From positions 1 through 39,195 of the forward strand of contig NZ_JAFMHR010000009.1 of assembly GCF_017854415.1 (NCBI RefSeq): 39,195 bases of DNA, read 5' to 3'. How positions within the stretch are numbered: position 1 is the stretch's first letter; each line of letters begins with the position of its first letter. The translations under genes were made by a program, and so were the position numbers. This DNA is from Yoonia sp. (GTDB taxonomy: Bacteria; Pseudomonadota; Alphaproteobacteria; Rhodobacterales; Rhodobacteraceae). Of this stretch, positions 7,298 through 15,028 are shown piece by piece. Below the pieces are notes generated by a model, which made no database searches, had not been told where the DNA came from, and worked only from the letters and a program-made list of their open reading frames with translations.

Positions 7298-8967
7298 TGT
7301 ACACTTACACAGATTTTGATGAAGCATTCGTGCGCGAACGCGTGGCCCAGTTTCGCGGCCAAGTCGAACGCCGCATTGACGGATCGCTGACCGAGGATGA
7401 ATTCAAACCGCTGCGCCTGATGAACGGTCTTTATCTGCAATTGCACGCTTATATGCTGCGGGTTGCCGTGCCCTATGGCACTTTGAACCCAACCCAAATG
7501 CGCAAGCTCGCCGATATCGCGGACCGTTGGGACAAGGGCTATGGCCACTTCACCACGCGTCAGAACATCCAGTACAACTGGCCTAAACTGCAAGATGTGC
7601 CCGATATGCTTGAGGCATTGGCTGATGTTGGCATGCATGCGATCCAAACGTCGGGGAATACGATCCGCAACGTGACCGCTGACCATTTTGCTGGTGCGGC
7701 TGCCGATGAAATCGAAGACCCACGTGCGATTGCCGAACTGCTGCGCCAGTGGTCCACCGATCACCCTGAATTCCAGTTCCTGCCGCGCAAATTCAAAATC
7801 GCAGTCACAGGTGCCGCGCATGATCGCGCAGTCACCAAGGCGCACGACATCGGTCTGCGCATGGTCCGCAACGATGCAGGTGAAGCTGGCTTCGAAGTCA
7901 TCGTCGGTGGTGGCCTTGGCCGTACGCCAATGGTTGGCAAAGTGCTGCGTAACTTTCTGCCAAAAGCAGATTTGCTGCCTTATTGCGAGGCAATCGTAAG
8001 CGTCTACAACCTGCTCGGCCGCCGTGATAACAAATACAAGGCACGCATCAAAATCACCGTGCACGAAAACGGTCTGGAGAAAATCCAAGAGCTTGTTGAG
8101 GATCGCTTTGCCACGATCCGCGCTGGTTTCTCGGGACATGACCAAGACTTGCTTGCCAAAATCGAAGCCGCTTTTGCGCCACCAGCGTTTGTCACGAAAT
8201 CCATCGGTGGATATGAGGCCACGCGCCTTGCCAATCCCGCATTCCGGTCGTGGACTGATACCAATCTGGCGGAACACAAGGCCAACGGCTATGCGATCGT
8301 CTCCATCAGCATCAAAAAGCATGGCGCGACACCGGGTGATGCGACATCCGATCAAATGCGCGTCATGGCGGATTTGGCCGAAACCTATGGCCACGGCGAG
8401 TTGCGGATCAGTCACGAGCAGAACGTGATCCTGCCCCATGTGCATAAATCCGATCTGGCAAAGGTCTATGCGGCGTTGCGCCAAGTGGATCTTGCAACAG
8501 CCAACATCGGGCTGGCGTCTGACATCATCGCCTGCCCCGGTATGGATTATTGCGCGCTGGCAACAGCACGTTCGATCCCGATTGCACAAGAGATTGCGAC
8601 GCGATTCGACGAGTTGGAAATCGAACATGAGATCGGCCAACTCAAGATCAAAATCTCGGGCTGCATCAATGCCTGCGGGCACCACCATGTCGGACATATC
8701 GGTATCCTTGGCCTCGACCGTGCAGGTGTTGAAAGCTACCAGATCACGTTGGGTGGCGACGGGACCGAGACCACAACGATCGGTGAACGCGCTGGTCGTG
8801 GATTTAGTGCCGATGAAATCGTGCCTGCAATTGAACGGTTGGTCACGGGGTATCTTGGTTTGCGCCGCGACGCAGACGAAACCTTTTTGCAAGCTTACCG
8901 TCGCCTTGGCAAACAACCATTCAAATCAATTCTTTACCCAGCACAGGACAAAGCAAATGCCGCTTAA
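7297..8967 (+). CDS. cysI: ferredoxin-type sulfite (or nitrite) reductase
   Basis: This 556-residue enzyme reduces sulfite to sulfide with six electrons using siroheme coupled to a 4Fe-4S cluster. The cluster cysteines are visible as C413-x5-C419 (CPGMDYC) and C456-x3-C460 (CINAC). The N-terminal repeat contains RVAVPYGTLNPTQMRKLADI and FTTRQNIQYNW, and the second repeat contains ISHEQNVILPHV. No cysJ flavoprotein is in the operon, so electrons probably come from ferredoxin. Families of sulfite and nitrite reductases are close; the cysH neighbour and siroheme synthase decide for sulfite. The start overlaps DUF2849 by one base, and the 3' end overlaps cysH by 11 bases. Confidence 0.94.
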   Translation: MYTYTDFDEAFVRERVAQFRGQVERRIDGSLTEDEFKPLRLMNGLYLQLHAYMLRVAVPYGTLNPTQMRKLADIADRWDKGYGHFTTRQNIQYNWPKLQDVPDMLEALADVGMHAIQTSGNTIRNVTADHFAGAAADEIEDPRAIAELLRQWSTDHPEFQFLPRKFKIAVTGAAHDRAVTKAHDIGLRMVRNDAGEAGFEVIVGGGLGRTPMVGKVLRNFLPKADLLPYCEAIVSVYNLLGRRDNKYKARIKITVHENGLEKIQELVEDRFATIRAGFSGHDQDLLAKIEAAFAPPAFVTKSIGGYEATRLANPAFRSWTDTNLAEHKANGYAIVSISIKKHGATPGDATSDQMRVMADLAETYGHGELRISHEQNVILPHVHKSDLAKVYAALRQVDLATANIGLASDIIACPGMDYCALATARSIPIAQEIATRFDELEIEHEIGQLKIKISGCINACGHHHVGHIGILGLDRAGVESYQITLGGDGTETTTIGERAGRGFSADEIVPAIERLVTGYLGLRRDADETFLQAYRRLGKQPFKSILYPAQDKANAA

Positions 8968-9664
8968 AGAACTCGTTGAACGCCGCAATCTTTTGCACCG
9001 CAAATCTGATGCGCAAACGATCCTCAAGCACGTCTTGTCAGATGTGCAATTGGGTCCAGTCGCCCTCGTGTCGTCCTTCGGAGCAGAGGCGGTTGTGTTG
9101 CTGCATATGGTTGCGCAAATCGACAAGAACACACCAGTTGTCTTTCTTGATACTGAAATGCTGTTTCCAGAAACGCTTGCGTACCAGCAGGATGTGTCTG
9201 CCCAACTTGGTTTAACAGATGTGCGCGTCATCGGACCTGATCGTACTGATGTATTGACCAAAGATGTTGACGGCCTGCTGCATCAGGCGGACCTGGACGC
9301 ATGCTGTGATCTGCGCAAGACACAGCCGTTGAACAACGCTCTGCAAGGATTTGAGGGCTGGATCACTGGGCGCAAACGCTACCATGGCGGGCAACGCGCA
9401 CAGCTGCCGCTGTTCGAAAAAGAAGATCGTAAGATCAAGATCAATCCGCTGGCGAATTGGACATCAGAGGATGTTCAAACCTACATCGACGCGCACGACC
9501 TACCGCGCCATCCATTGGTAGCTCAAGGTTTCCCATCTGTCGGATGCATGCCATGCACCACACGCGCCAGCAACATTGAAGATCACCGTGCAGGTCGTTG
9601 GCGTAAAACAGAAAAAACTGAATGTGGTATCCACAATTCCCCGCGCGAGGTCAAAGCAGCATGA
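8957..9664 (+). CDS. cysH: APS reductase (phosphoadenylyl/adenylyl-sulfate reductase family)
   Basis: This 235-residue enzyme reduces adenylyl sulfate (APS) to sulfite with thioredoxin in assimilation. The Fe-S type is shown by C116-C117 (CCDLRKTQPL) and C197-x2-C200 (GCMPC), which bind a 4Fe-4S cluster and mark the APS-using branch rather than the cluster-free PAPS enzymes. The catalytic cysteine is C223 in TECGIH at the C-terminus. The nucleotide loop is VSSFGAEAVVLLHM. The true start is ATG 8957, overlapping cysI by 11 bases; the frame itself opens much earlier inside cysI, but that part is antiparallel noise. The stop overlaps the next start by four bases. Confidence 0.95.
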   Translation: MPLKELVERRNLLHRKSDAQTILKHVLSDVQLGPVALVSSFGAEAVVLLHMVAQIDKNTPVVFLDTEMLFPETLAYQQDVSAQLGLTDVRVIGPDRTDVLTKDVDGLLHQADLDACCDLRKTQPLNNALQGFEGWITGRKRYHGGQRAQLPLFEKEDRKIKINPLANWTSEDVQTYIDAHDLPRHPLVAQGFPSVGCMPCTTRASNIEDHRAGRWRKTEKTECGIHNSPREVKAA

Positions 9665-10071
9665 GTGTGATTGTAACCGACACAGGCTTTGCCCCCGAAG
9701 ATTTCACATGTGGATTTGTGGCACTGTCCGATATTGCTGCCAATGACTGCGACTACGGTATTGATCTGGCCTCTGATACGGCACCAACTGCATTGGTGGG
9801 CTTAACCAACGCCGCAATGATCCGTATTGATTTCCCATCCTTCGCTGATGGGCGCGGATTTACACTCGCAGCGATGCTACGCAGCGCAGGCTACAAAGGG
9901 CGCTTACGGGCCAAGGGGCACGTTCTAGCGGATCAATACGCTATGGCGCGCAGGTCCGGCTTTGACGAGGTCGAAATCGACGGCGCCCTTGCTGCACGCC
10001 AGCCCGCAGAGCAATGGAAATTCCGCGCAGATTGGCAAAATCACAACTATCAGGCCCGCTTGCGCGGCTAG
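9661..10071 (+). CDS. DUF934 protein of the cys operon
   Basis: The 136-residue product is a DUF934 family protein, annotated elsewhere as a probable oxidoreductase of sulfite reduction. Seen in it are ALVGLTNAAMIRIDFPSF, then GRGFTLAAMLRSAGYKGRLR and ADQYAMARRSGFDEVEID, the family's conserved core. It contains no cofactor motif that I can identify. ATG 9661 overlaps the cysH stop (ATGA), so it is translationally coupled. In many proteobacteria DUF934 genes are fixed next to cysH/cysI, and the mechanism is unknown. It is the last gene of the tightly overlapped block; fpr follows after 70 bases. Confidence 0.9.
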   Translation: MSVIVTDTGFAPEDFTCGFVALSDIAANDCDYGIDLASDTAPTALVGLTNAAMIRIDFPSFADGRGFTLAAMLRSAGYKGRLRAKGHVLADQYAMARRSGFDEVEIDGALAARQPAEQWKFRADWQNHNYQARLRG

Positions 10072-10141
10072 AAATATCTAGCCGACCCTTTCCCTGATCC
10101 ACATCAATGACTAAGACGGAGGGTGGCCCTAGAAGGCTGCC

Positions 10142-10999
10142 ATGATCCTTATGACCGAGCAGACACCCGTGACCACACAAACCGCCAAAGCTGTCCCCAC
10201 CTTGCCCGACACGCAGACCGCAACGGAGGTGAAACACTACACCGACCGGCTGTTTTCCTTTCGGGTGACGCGTCCTGTGTCCTTGCGTTTCCGCTCGGGC
10301 GAGTTCGTGATGATTGGTTTAATGGGTGATCCTGATCCAAAGACTGGCAAGCAAAAACCGCTGCTACGCGCTTATTCCATCGCATCCCCGTCGTGGGACG
10401 AAGAGTTGGAGTTCTATTCGATCAAGGTTCAAGACGGCCCGCTGACATCGCGTCTGCAGCATATCAAGCCGGGCGATGAGCTGATCTTGCGGCCCAAACC
10501 TGTTGGCACATTGGTGCATGACGCCCTGATCCCCGGCAAACGCATTTGGTTCTTTGCTACGGGTACTGGCTTTGCGCCCTTCGCATCGCTGCTGCGCGAA
10601 CCCCAGACATACGAAGACTATGATGAGGTCATCATCACTCACACCTGCCGCGAAGTCGGCGAGCTGACGTATGGCCGCGACCTGATCGAAGCGCTCAAGA
10701 CTGATGAGCTGCTCAATGATGTGATTGGTGAAGGCTTCTGGAAAAAGATCAAATACTATCCGACCACAACCCGTGAAGAGAGCCCAAAGATGGGCCGCAT
10801 CACCGATCTAATGCGCTCTGGCGAGGCATTTACCGACCTTGGCGTACCGCCGCTGTCGCCCGAAACTGATCGCGCGATGATCTGCGGTAACCTCGCGTTT
10901 AACCTAGAGCTGAAAGAAATGTTCGAGGAATACGGGCTGGTCGAAGGCGCCAATTCAAAGCCGATGCACTATGTGGTGGAAAAAGCGTTTCTCGACTAA
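10142..10999 (+). CDS. fpr: ferredoxin-NADP reductase
   Basis: This 285-residue FAD enzyme passes electrons between NADPH and ferredoxin or flavodoxin. The FAD-binding segment RAYSIASPSWDEELEFYSIK, the phosphate-loop GPLTSRL, and the NADP-binding FATGTGFAPFASLLREPQTY are all clear, followed by VIITHTCREVGELTYGRDL and a C-terminal HYVVEKAFLD typical of bacterial Fpr subclass I. ATG 10142 is supported by GAAGG five bases upstream; ATG 10151 is an alternative. Position straight after the sulfite reductase operon suggests it supplies reduced ferredoxin for CysI, a role normally filled by CysJ. A perfect bidirectional terminator follows. Confidence 0.95.
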   Translation: MILMTEQTPVTTQTAKAVPTLPDTQTATEVKHYTDRLFSFRVTRPVSLRFRSGEFVMIGLMGDPDPKTGKQKPLLRAYSIASPSWDEELEFYSIKVQDGPLTSRLQHIKPGDELILRPKPVGTLVHDALIPGKRIWFFATGTGFAPFASLLREPQTYEDYDEVIITHTCREVGELTYGRDLIEALKTDELLNDVIGEGFWKKIKYYPTTTREESPKMGRITDLMRSGEAFTDLGVPPLSPETDRAMICGNLAFNLELKEMFEEYGLVEGANSKPMHYVVEKAFLD

Positions 11000-11017
11000 G
11001 GCACCGGATCATTCAAT

Positions 11018-11053
11018 AAAAAGGGCCGCGTCAGCAATGACGCGGCCCTTTTT
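11018..11053. terminator. bidirectional intrinsic terminator
   Basis: A perfect 15-bp stem (11018-11032 with 11039-11053) closes the loop AGCAAT. It is A-rich on its left and T-rich on its right, so it can stop transcription of fpr rightward and of the alanine-rich gene leftward. Confidence 0.92.
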
Positions 11054-11074
11054 TATTTGGGATTGAACCCAGTT

Positions 11075-11812
11075 TTACATACCAAGCAAGTTCTTGATGT
11101 TGTCCAGAACTGGCTGCAGCAAAGCAGGGTTGTTCTTTGCAAAACCAAGCGCGGTTGTCAGCGTGGTCTTTTCACCTTCTGGGATGTCGATAGTGTCAAG
11201 CAAGGCAACAACCTTGTCGGCATCAAATCCGTCAACAGTCAGCAGATCACCGGCCATCGCCATCAGATCTTCGCTGCCTTCAGCAGCTTCGGTTGCGACT
11301 TCTTCTACGGCTGTATCAGGTTCAACTGCTTCAGCGGCTTCTTCGGCCACATCTGCTGTCTGGCCAAGGGCCTCGGCTGCAGCGGCTTTTGCTTCTTCAA
11401 GCGCAGCATTTGCAGCGGCTTCTACTTCGGCGGCCGCAGCGGCCGCAGCTTCTTCAGCGGCAGCGGCAGCAGCTTCACGTTCAGCAGCAGCAGTTGCGGC
11501 AGCTTCTTCTGCAGCGGCAGTAGCGGCAGCAGCAGCGGCCTCAACAGCAGCGGCTGCTTCGGCGGCAGCAGTTTCGGCAGCAACCGCTTCTGCATCTGCG
11601 GCAGCTTGTGCAGCAGCAGCTTCGGCAGCAGCAGCGGCTTCCGCAGCGGCAGCTTCGGCGGCGGCGGCAGCATCTGCGGCGGCGGCTTCTGCTTGTTGTG
11701 TGGCACCCGATAGAACACCGACCGCTTCGCCCGGGCTGCGGCCCTCTGCGGCGTATTGATATCCAAAGAAACCAACGACAGCCAAAATGACGATAATTGC
11801 GATTGCGCGCAT
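11075..11812 (-). CDS. alanine-rich membrane-anchored rod protein, function unknown
   Basis: This 245-residue protein has three parts. Residues 3-20 form a transmembrane anchor or uncleaved signal (MRAIAIIVILAVVGFFGYQY). Residues about 39-165 are a very low complexity run of alanine with glutamate every few residues (units such as EAAAAEAAAAAEA), which should form one long continuous helix. Residues about 180-245 are a normal-looking acidic domain (LLTVDGFDADKVVALLDTI). The layout resembles TolA, but there are almost no lysines and no TolA C-terminal signature. The DNA is a GCN-rich run on the coding strand, open in several frames, which explains long shadow frames on the other strand. No homologue is recognised. 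It is convergent with fpr. Confidence 0.8.
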   Translation of the reverse strand: MRAIAIIVILAVVGFFGYQYAAEGRSPGEAVGVLSGATQQAEAAAADAAAAAEAAAAEAAAAAEAAAAQAAADAEAVAAETAAAEAAAAVEAAAAAATAAAEEAAATAAAEREAAAAAAEEAAAAAAAEVEAAANAALEEAKAAAAEALGQTADVAEEAAEAVEPDTAVEEVATEAAEGSEDLMAMAGDLLTVDGFDADKVVALLDTIDIPEGEKTTLTTALGFAKNNPALLQPVLDNIKNLLGM

Positions 11813-11994
11813 TGTTCAAATCCTTCCAAATTTGTACGTTTAGGCCCCATTGGCCCTTATTTGGTGATATGTCAGATCACAAAGCAAAGCGAAAGATGCT
11901 GTTATGGGGAAAATTCAGCAGAAAACCGCAACTTTTGCGGGTTGAAGCCGACACTACAGAGGTTTAGTTTGTCTTTTACTTGAACGGAACAACC

Positions 11995-12011
11995 AAAGGA
12001 TAAAGACCATA
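11995..12011 (+). promoter_or_regulatory. ribosome site and ATA start codon of infC
   Basis: AAAGGA at 11995-12000 is followed after eight bases by ATA at 12009-12011. Reading from ATA gives the full IF-3 N-terminus. No ATG, GTG or TTG exists in frame between the upstream stop at 11943 and this point. Confidence 0.7.
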
Positions 12012-12554
12012 GGACGCAGACCACATAACGCGCCACCACAACGCGACACAGGCCCACGCATTAATGACCGTATTCGGTCCGCCGAAATCCGCCTTATCGG
12101 TGCGGAAGGCGAAAACGTAGGTGTTGTGACACCCGAACGTGCGATGGTCATGGCCGATGAAGCGGGCCTCGATTTGGTAGAAATTTCGCCAAATGCCAAC
12201 CCGCCGGTTTGCAAGATCATGGACTACGGCAAGTTCAAATACGAGACTCAGAAAAAAGAAGCTGAGGCACGTAAGAAGCAAAAGATCATCGAAATCAAAG
12301 AAGTTAAGTTCCGTCCAAACACGGATAACAACGACTATGACGTTAAGATGCGCAACGTTTTCAAGTTTTTGGACAACGGTGACAAGGTAAAGATCACCCT
12401 GCGCTTTCGTGGGCGCGAAATGGCGCACCAACAGCTAGGCCGCGAACTGCTAGAGCGTGTTGCAGAAGACACCAAAGACGCTGGCAAGGTCGAGAACTTT
12501 CCAAAGATGGAAGGCCGCCAAATGGTCATGCTGATCGGACCACTTCCGAAGTAA
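12009..12554 (+). CDS. infC: translation initiation factor IF-3, apparent ATA start
   Basis: IF-3 binds the 30S subunit, blocks premature 50S joining and checks the start codon and initiator tRNA. Read from ATA at 12009, the protein has 181 residues, matching the usual length of about 180. It begins [19 protein letters not shown], then [20 protein letters not shown], the conserved N-terminal domain. The C-terminal domain includes [15 protein letters not shown], then [20 protein letters not shown] and [11 protein letters not shown]. The GTG at 12126 would remove 39 residues, including the conserved RIN motif. E. coli infC starts with AUU, which lets IF-3 repress its own translation; AUA here would fit the same autoregulation. 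A strong terminator follows, so it appears to be monocistronic. Confidence 0.93.
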   Translation: MGRRPHNAPPQRDTGPRINDRIRSAEIRLIGAEGENVGVVTPERAMVMADEAGLDLVEISPNANPPVCKIMDYGKFKYETQKKEAEARKKQKIIEIKEVKFRPNTDNNDYDVKMRNVFKFLDNGDKVKITLRFRGREMAHQQLGRELLERVAEDTKDAGKVENFPKMEGRQMVMLIGPLPK

Positions 12555-12576
12555 GCTTTTCCAAACGACGAAATAT

Positions 12577-12604
12577 AAAAGCCCTCAATTCATTGAGGGC
12601 TTTT
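12577..12604. terminator. intrinsic terminator after infC
   Basis: AAAAGCCCTCAA (12577-12588) pairs with TTGAGGGCTTTT (12593-12604) around the loop TTCA, followed by further T residues. The A-run on the left lets it also serve the convergent xdhC gene. Confidence 0.92.
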
Positions 12605-12614
12605 TTTGTGCGTG

Positions 12615-13595
12615 CTATTGCGGCGACTGGCGCAACTGTTGGGTCATTTGCGCCACGATGCTAACCGCAATCTCGGCAGGCAGTCGCCCCCCAATATCCA
12701 ACCCGACAGGGCCATGAATACGCGCCATATCCAAATCGCTGAACCCTGCATCTGACAGTCGCAAAAGGCGCTTGGCATGCGTGCGCTTTGACCCCAAACA
12801 GCCCAGATAGAAAACATTAGATCGCAAGGCACCGATCACCGCCGGATCATCCAGCTTGGGATCGTGTGAAAGCGTCACAACTGCCGTGCGCGCATCCAAC
12901 GCAAGTGCTGCCAATGCCGCATCCGGCCACGCATCAACCAACATTTCATCAGGGAATCGGTCTTGCGATGCAAACGCGGGACGTGGATCGATCAAAATGG
13001 GTGTATAGCCGCAAGCCCGCGCCATCGGGGCCAAATACTGCGCGATGTGAACTGCACCGATGATCGCCAACCGCAAAGGTGGATTATGGATGCCAACAAA
13101 GGTCTGCCCATCATCTTGGATGCCGGAACGGTCCATACGAAAACGCTCTGGAAACGCCGACTGTGGCTGTAACGCGGGGCCGCCTTGCTGCAGGTTGGTG
13201 ACATAGGCCACGGGTTCTGCCTGCGCGCGGCGAGCAACCAAGTCCGCTAGAACCGCAACAGGAATCGCAGTGCCGACAGGTTCCACCAGAACCTTGATCT
13301 CTCCGCCACAAGCAAGGCCCACAGCAAACGCATCGTTGTCGCTGACGCCAAATTCCAGCAAGCGCGTGTTGCCGTCGGCAATTGCATCAATCGCCTCGAG
13401 AATCACCGCCCCTTCGACGCATCCTCCGGACACCGATCCCTCCATTGCCCCATTGCTATCGATCACCAATTGGCTGCCCGTGGGGCGCGGGGCCGAACCC
13501 CAAGTTTGCACGACCGTTGCAATTGCCACGCCTCTGCCTGCACGGTGCCAATCCAGCGCAAGTTTCGGCAGGTCGGTAATGGGGGACGGTGTCAT
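12615..13595 (-). CDS. XdhC family molybdenum hydroxylase maturation protein
   Basis: The protein (326 residues) has the two XdhC/CoxF parts. The N-terminal XdhC/CoxI domain (about 10-75) carries VATVVQTWGSAPRPTGSQLV and GSVSGGCVEGAVI. The C-terminal Rossmann domain (about 175-315) includes LAIIGAVHIAQYLAPMARAC and YLGCLGSKRTHAKRL. XdhC proteins bind the molybdenum cofactor, aid its sulfuration and insert it into xanthine dehydrogenase-type enzymes. No xdhA/xdhB lies nearby, so the client enzyme is elsewhere. I set the start at ATG 13595; the frame extends to 13847, but that part would run antisense into the acyl-CoA dehydrogenase and has no family similarity. It is divergent from that gene. 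Confidence 0.9.
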   Translation of the reverse strand: MTPSPITDLPKLALDWHRAGRGVAIATVVQTWGSAPRPTGSQLVIDSNGAMEGSVSGGCVEGAVILEAIDAIADGNTRLLEFGVSDNDAFAVGLACGGEIKVLVEPVGTAIPVAVLADLVARRAQAEPVAYVTNLQQGGPALQPQSAFPERFRMDRSGIQDDGQTFVGIHNPPLRLAIIGAVHIAQYLAPMARACGYTPILIDPRPAFASQDRFPDEMLVDAWPDAALAALALDARTAVVTLSHDPKLDDPAVIGALRSNVFYLGCLGSKRTHAKRLLRLSDAGFSDLDMARIHGPVGLDIGGRLPAEIAVSIVAQMTQQLRQSPQ

Positions 13596-13699
13596 TGCAT
13601 CAATCCAGTGCGTTTCGATTTCTAACCTAGCTTGTCTCGTGCATTGCCCCCAAGTGGTCAACGGCATAGCCTGCCCCCAACACCAGCGGAGATGCAGCC

Positions 13700-14923
13700 A
13701 TGAATGATTCCAAACCCATTTTGACGACAGGTTTCGGTCCTGACCTTGGACCTTTCGATTGGACCGATCCGCTTCGGCTCGAGGATCAGTTAACCGAAGA
13801 TGAACGGATGCTACGTGACGCGGCAAATGTATTCGCTCAGACGGCACTGCAACCCAAAGTCACCGACGCTTACCGCGAAGAAACTGTGGATCCAGATATT
13901 TTCAAAGCCATGGGCGACGCAGGTTTGCTTGGCCTGACAATCCCCGAAGAATACGGCGGGCTGGGTGCCGGCTACGTGACCTACGGTCTAGTCGCCCGTG
14001 AAATCGAACGTGTCGATAGCGGCTATCGTTCAATGATGTCGGTGCAATCGTCGTTGGTGATGTACCCGATCCACGCCTACGGCAGCGAAGCCCAGCGCCA
14101 GAAATTCTTGCCCGGCTTGGCCGCTGGTACGTTAATCGGTTGTTTTGGCCTGACCGAACCTGACGCAGGCAGCGATCCGGCTGGTATGAAAACAACCGCG
14201 AAAAAGACAGCGGATGGCTATGTACTGAATGGCGCCAAGATGTGGATCAGCAACGCGCCAATTGCCGATGTCTTTGTGATCTGGGCAAAATCAGATGCGC
14301 ATGACGGCAAGATCCGCGGCTTTGTGCTTGAAAAAGGTATGAAGGGTCTGACCGCACCCAAGATCGGCGGTAAGCTTAGCTTGCGGGCATCGGTCACCGG
14401 CGAGATTGTCATGGACAACGTAGCCGTCAGCGAAGACGCGCTCTTGCCCGGTGTGCAGGGCTTGAAAGGGCCGTTTGGTTGTTTGAACCGTGCGCGCTAC
14501 GGCATTGCGTGGGGGGTCATGGGTGCAGCAGAAGCATGTTGGCATTCCGCGCGCCAATACGGATTGGATCGCAAGCAGTTCGGCAAACCGCTGGCCCAGA
14601 CGCAATTGTTCCAGAAAAAGCTGGCGGATATGCAAACCGAAATCGCATTGGGCACGCAGTCTGCCCTACAACTGGGCCGCCTGATGGAGCAAGGTCGTGC
14701 CGCCCCTGAAATGATCAGCATGATGAAGCGCAATAACTGCGGCAAAGCGCTCGATATTGCGCGGGCATCGCGGGACATGCACGGCGGAAATGGAATCAGT
14801 GAGGATTTCCAGATCATGCGCCATATGGTGAACCTTGAGACGGTGAATACCTATGAAGGTACCCATGATGTGCACGCATTGATCTTGGGACGCGCACAAA
14901 CAGGGCTTCAGGCGTTCTTTTAG
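13700..14923 (+). CDS. gcdH: glutaryl-CoA dehydrogenase
   Basis: This 407-residue FAD enzyme of the acyl-CoA dehydrogenase family oxidises and decarboxylates glutaryl-CoA to crotonyl-CoA in lysine, tryptophan and aromatic catabolism. The glutaryl-specific segment [18 protein letters not shown] (with the substrate-binding arginine) is clear, as are [18 protein letters not shown] for FAD binding, [17 protein letters not shown], and the catalytic glutamate E386 in [20 protein letters not shown]. The ATG is preceded by CGGAG. It is divergent from xdhC. No electron-transfer flavoprotein genes are in the window. Confidence 0.95.
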   Translation: MNDSKPILTTGFGPDLGPFDWTDPLRLEDQLTEDERMLRDAANVFAQTALQPKVTDAYREETVDPDIFKAMGDAGLLGLTIPEEYGGLGAGYVTYGLVAREIERVDSGYRSMMSVQSSLVMYPIHAYGSEAQRQKFLPGLAAGTLIGCFGLTEPDAGSDPAGMKTTAKKTADGYVLNGAKMWISNAPIADVFVIWAKSDAHDGKIRGFVLEKGMKGLTAPKIGGKLSLRASVTGEIVMDNVAVSEDALLPGVQGLKGPFGCLNRARYGIAWGVMGAAEACWHSARQYGLDRKQFGKPLAQTQLFQKKLADMQTEIALGTQSALQLGRLMEQGRAAPEMISMMKRNNCGKALDIARASRDMHGGNGISEDFQIMRHMVNLETVNTYEGTHDVHALILGRAQTGLQAFF

Positions 14924-15028
14924 CGCAAATTTCGTAACAATGTAGTGCGGAACATGCCTACTTTTGCCTCAAATACATGATACAACTGTTCCACCAACCC
15001 AGTGTACTTCGGGTTGCGGAGTATGTTT

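Noticed and set aside
7264-8916. Minus-strand open frame of 550 codons opposite cysI
   Set aside because: It mirrors cysI, which has all siroheme and cluster motifs; the antisense product has no recognisable domain.
8438-8956. Extended N-terminus of the cysH frame inside cysI
   Set aside because: The region is a shadow of cysI; CysH family proteins start near ATG 8957.
11094-11759. Long plus-strand frame of 221 codons over the alanine-rich gene
   Set aside because: GCN repeats keep several frames open; the minus-strand frame has an anchor, ribosome-proper start and a non-repetitive C-terminal domain, while this one is only Ser/Ala repeats.
12126-12554. GTG start for infC
   Set aside because: It would remove the conserved IF-3 N-terminal domain, which is clearly coded in frame upstream.
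13596-13847. Extended N-terminus of the xdhC frame
   Set aside because: It overlaps the acyl-CoA dehydrogenase on the other strand and has no family similarity; ATG 13595 gives the normal start.
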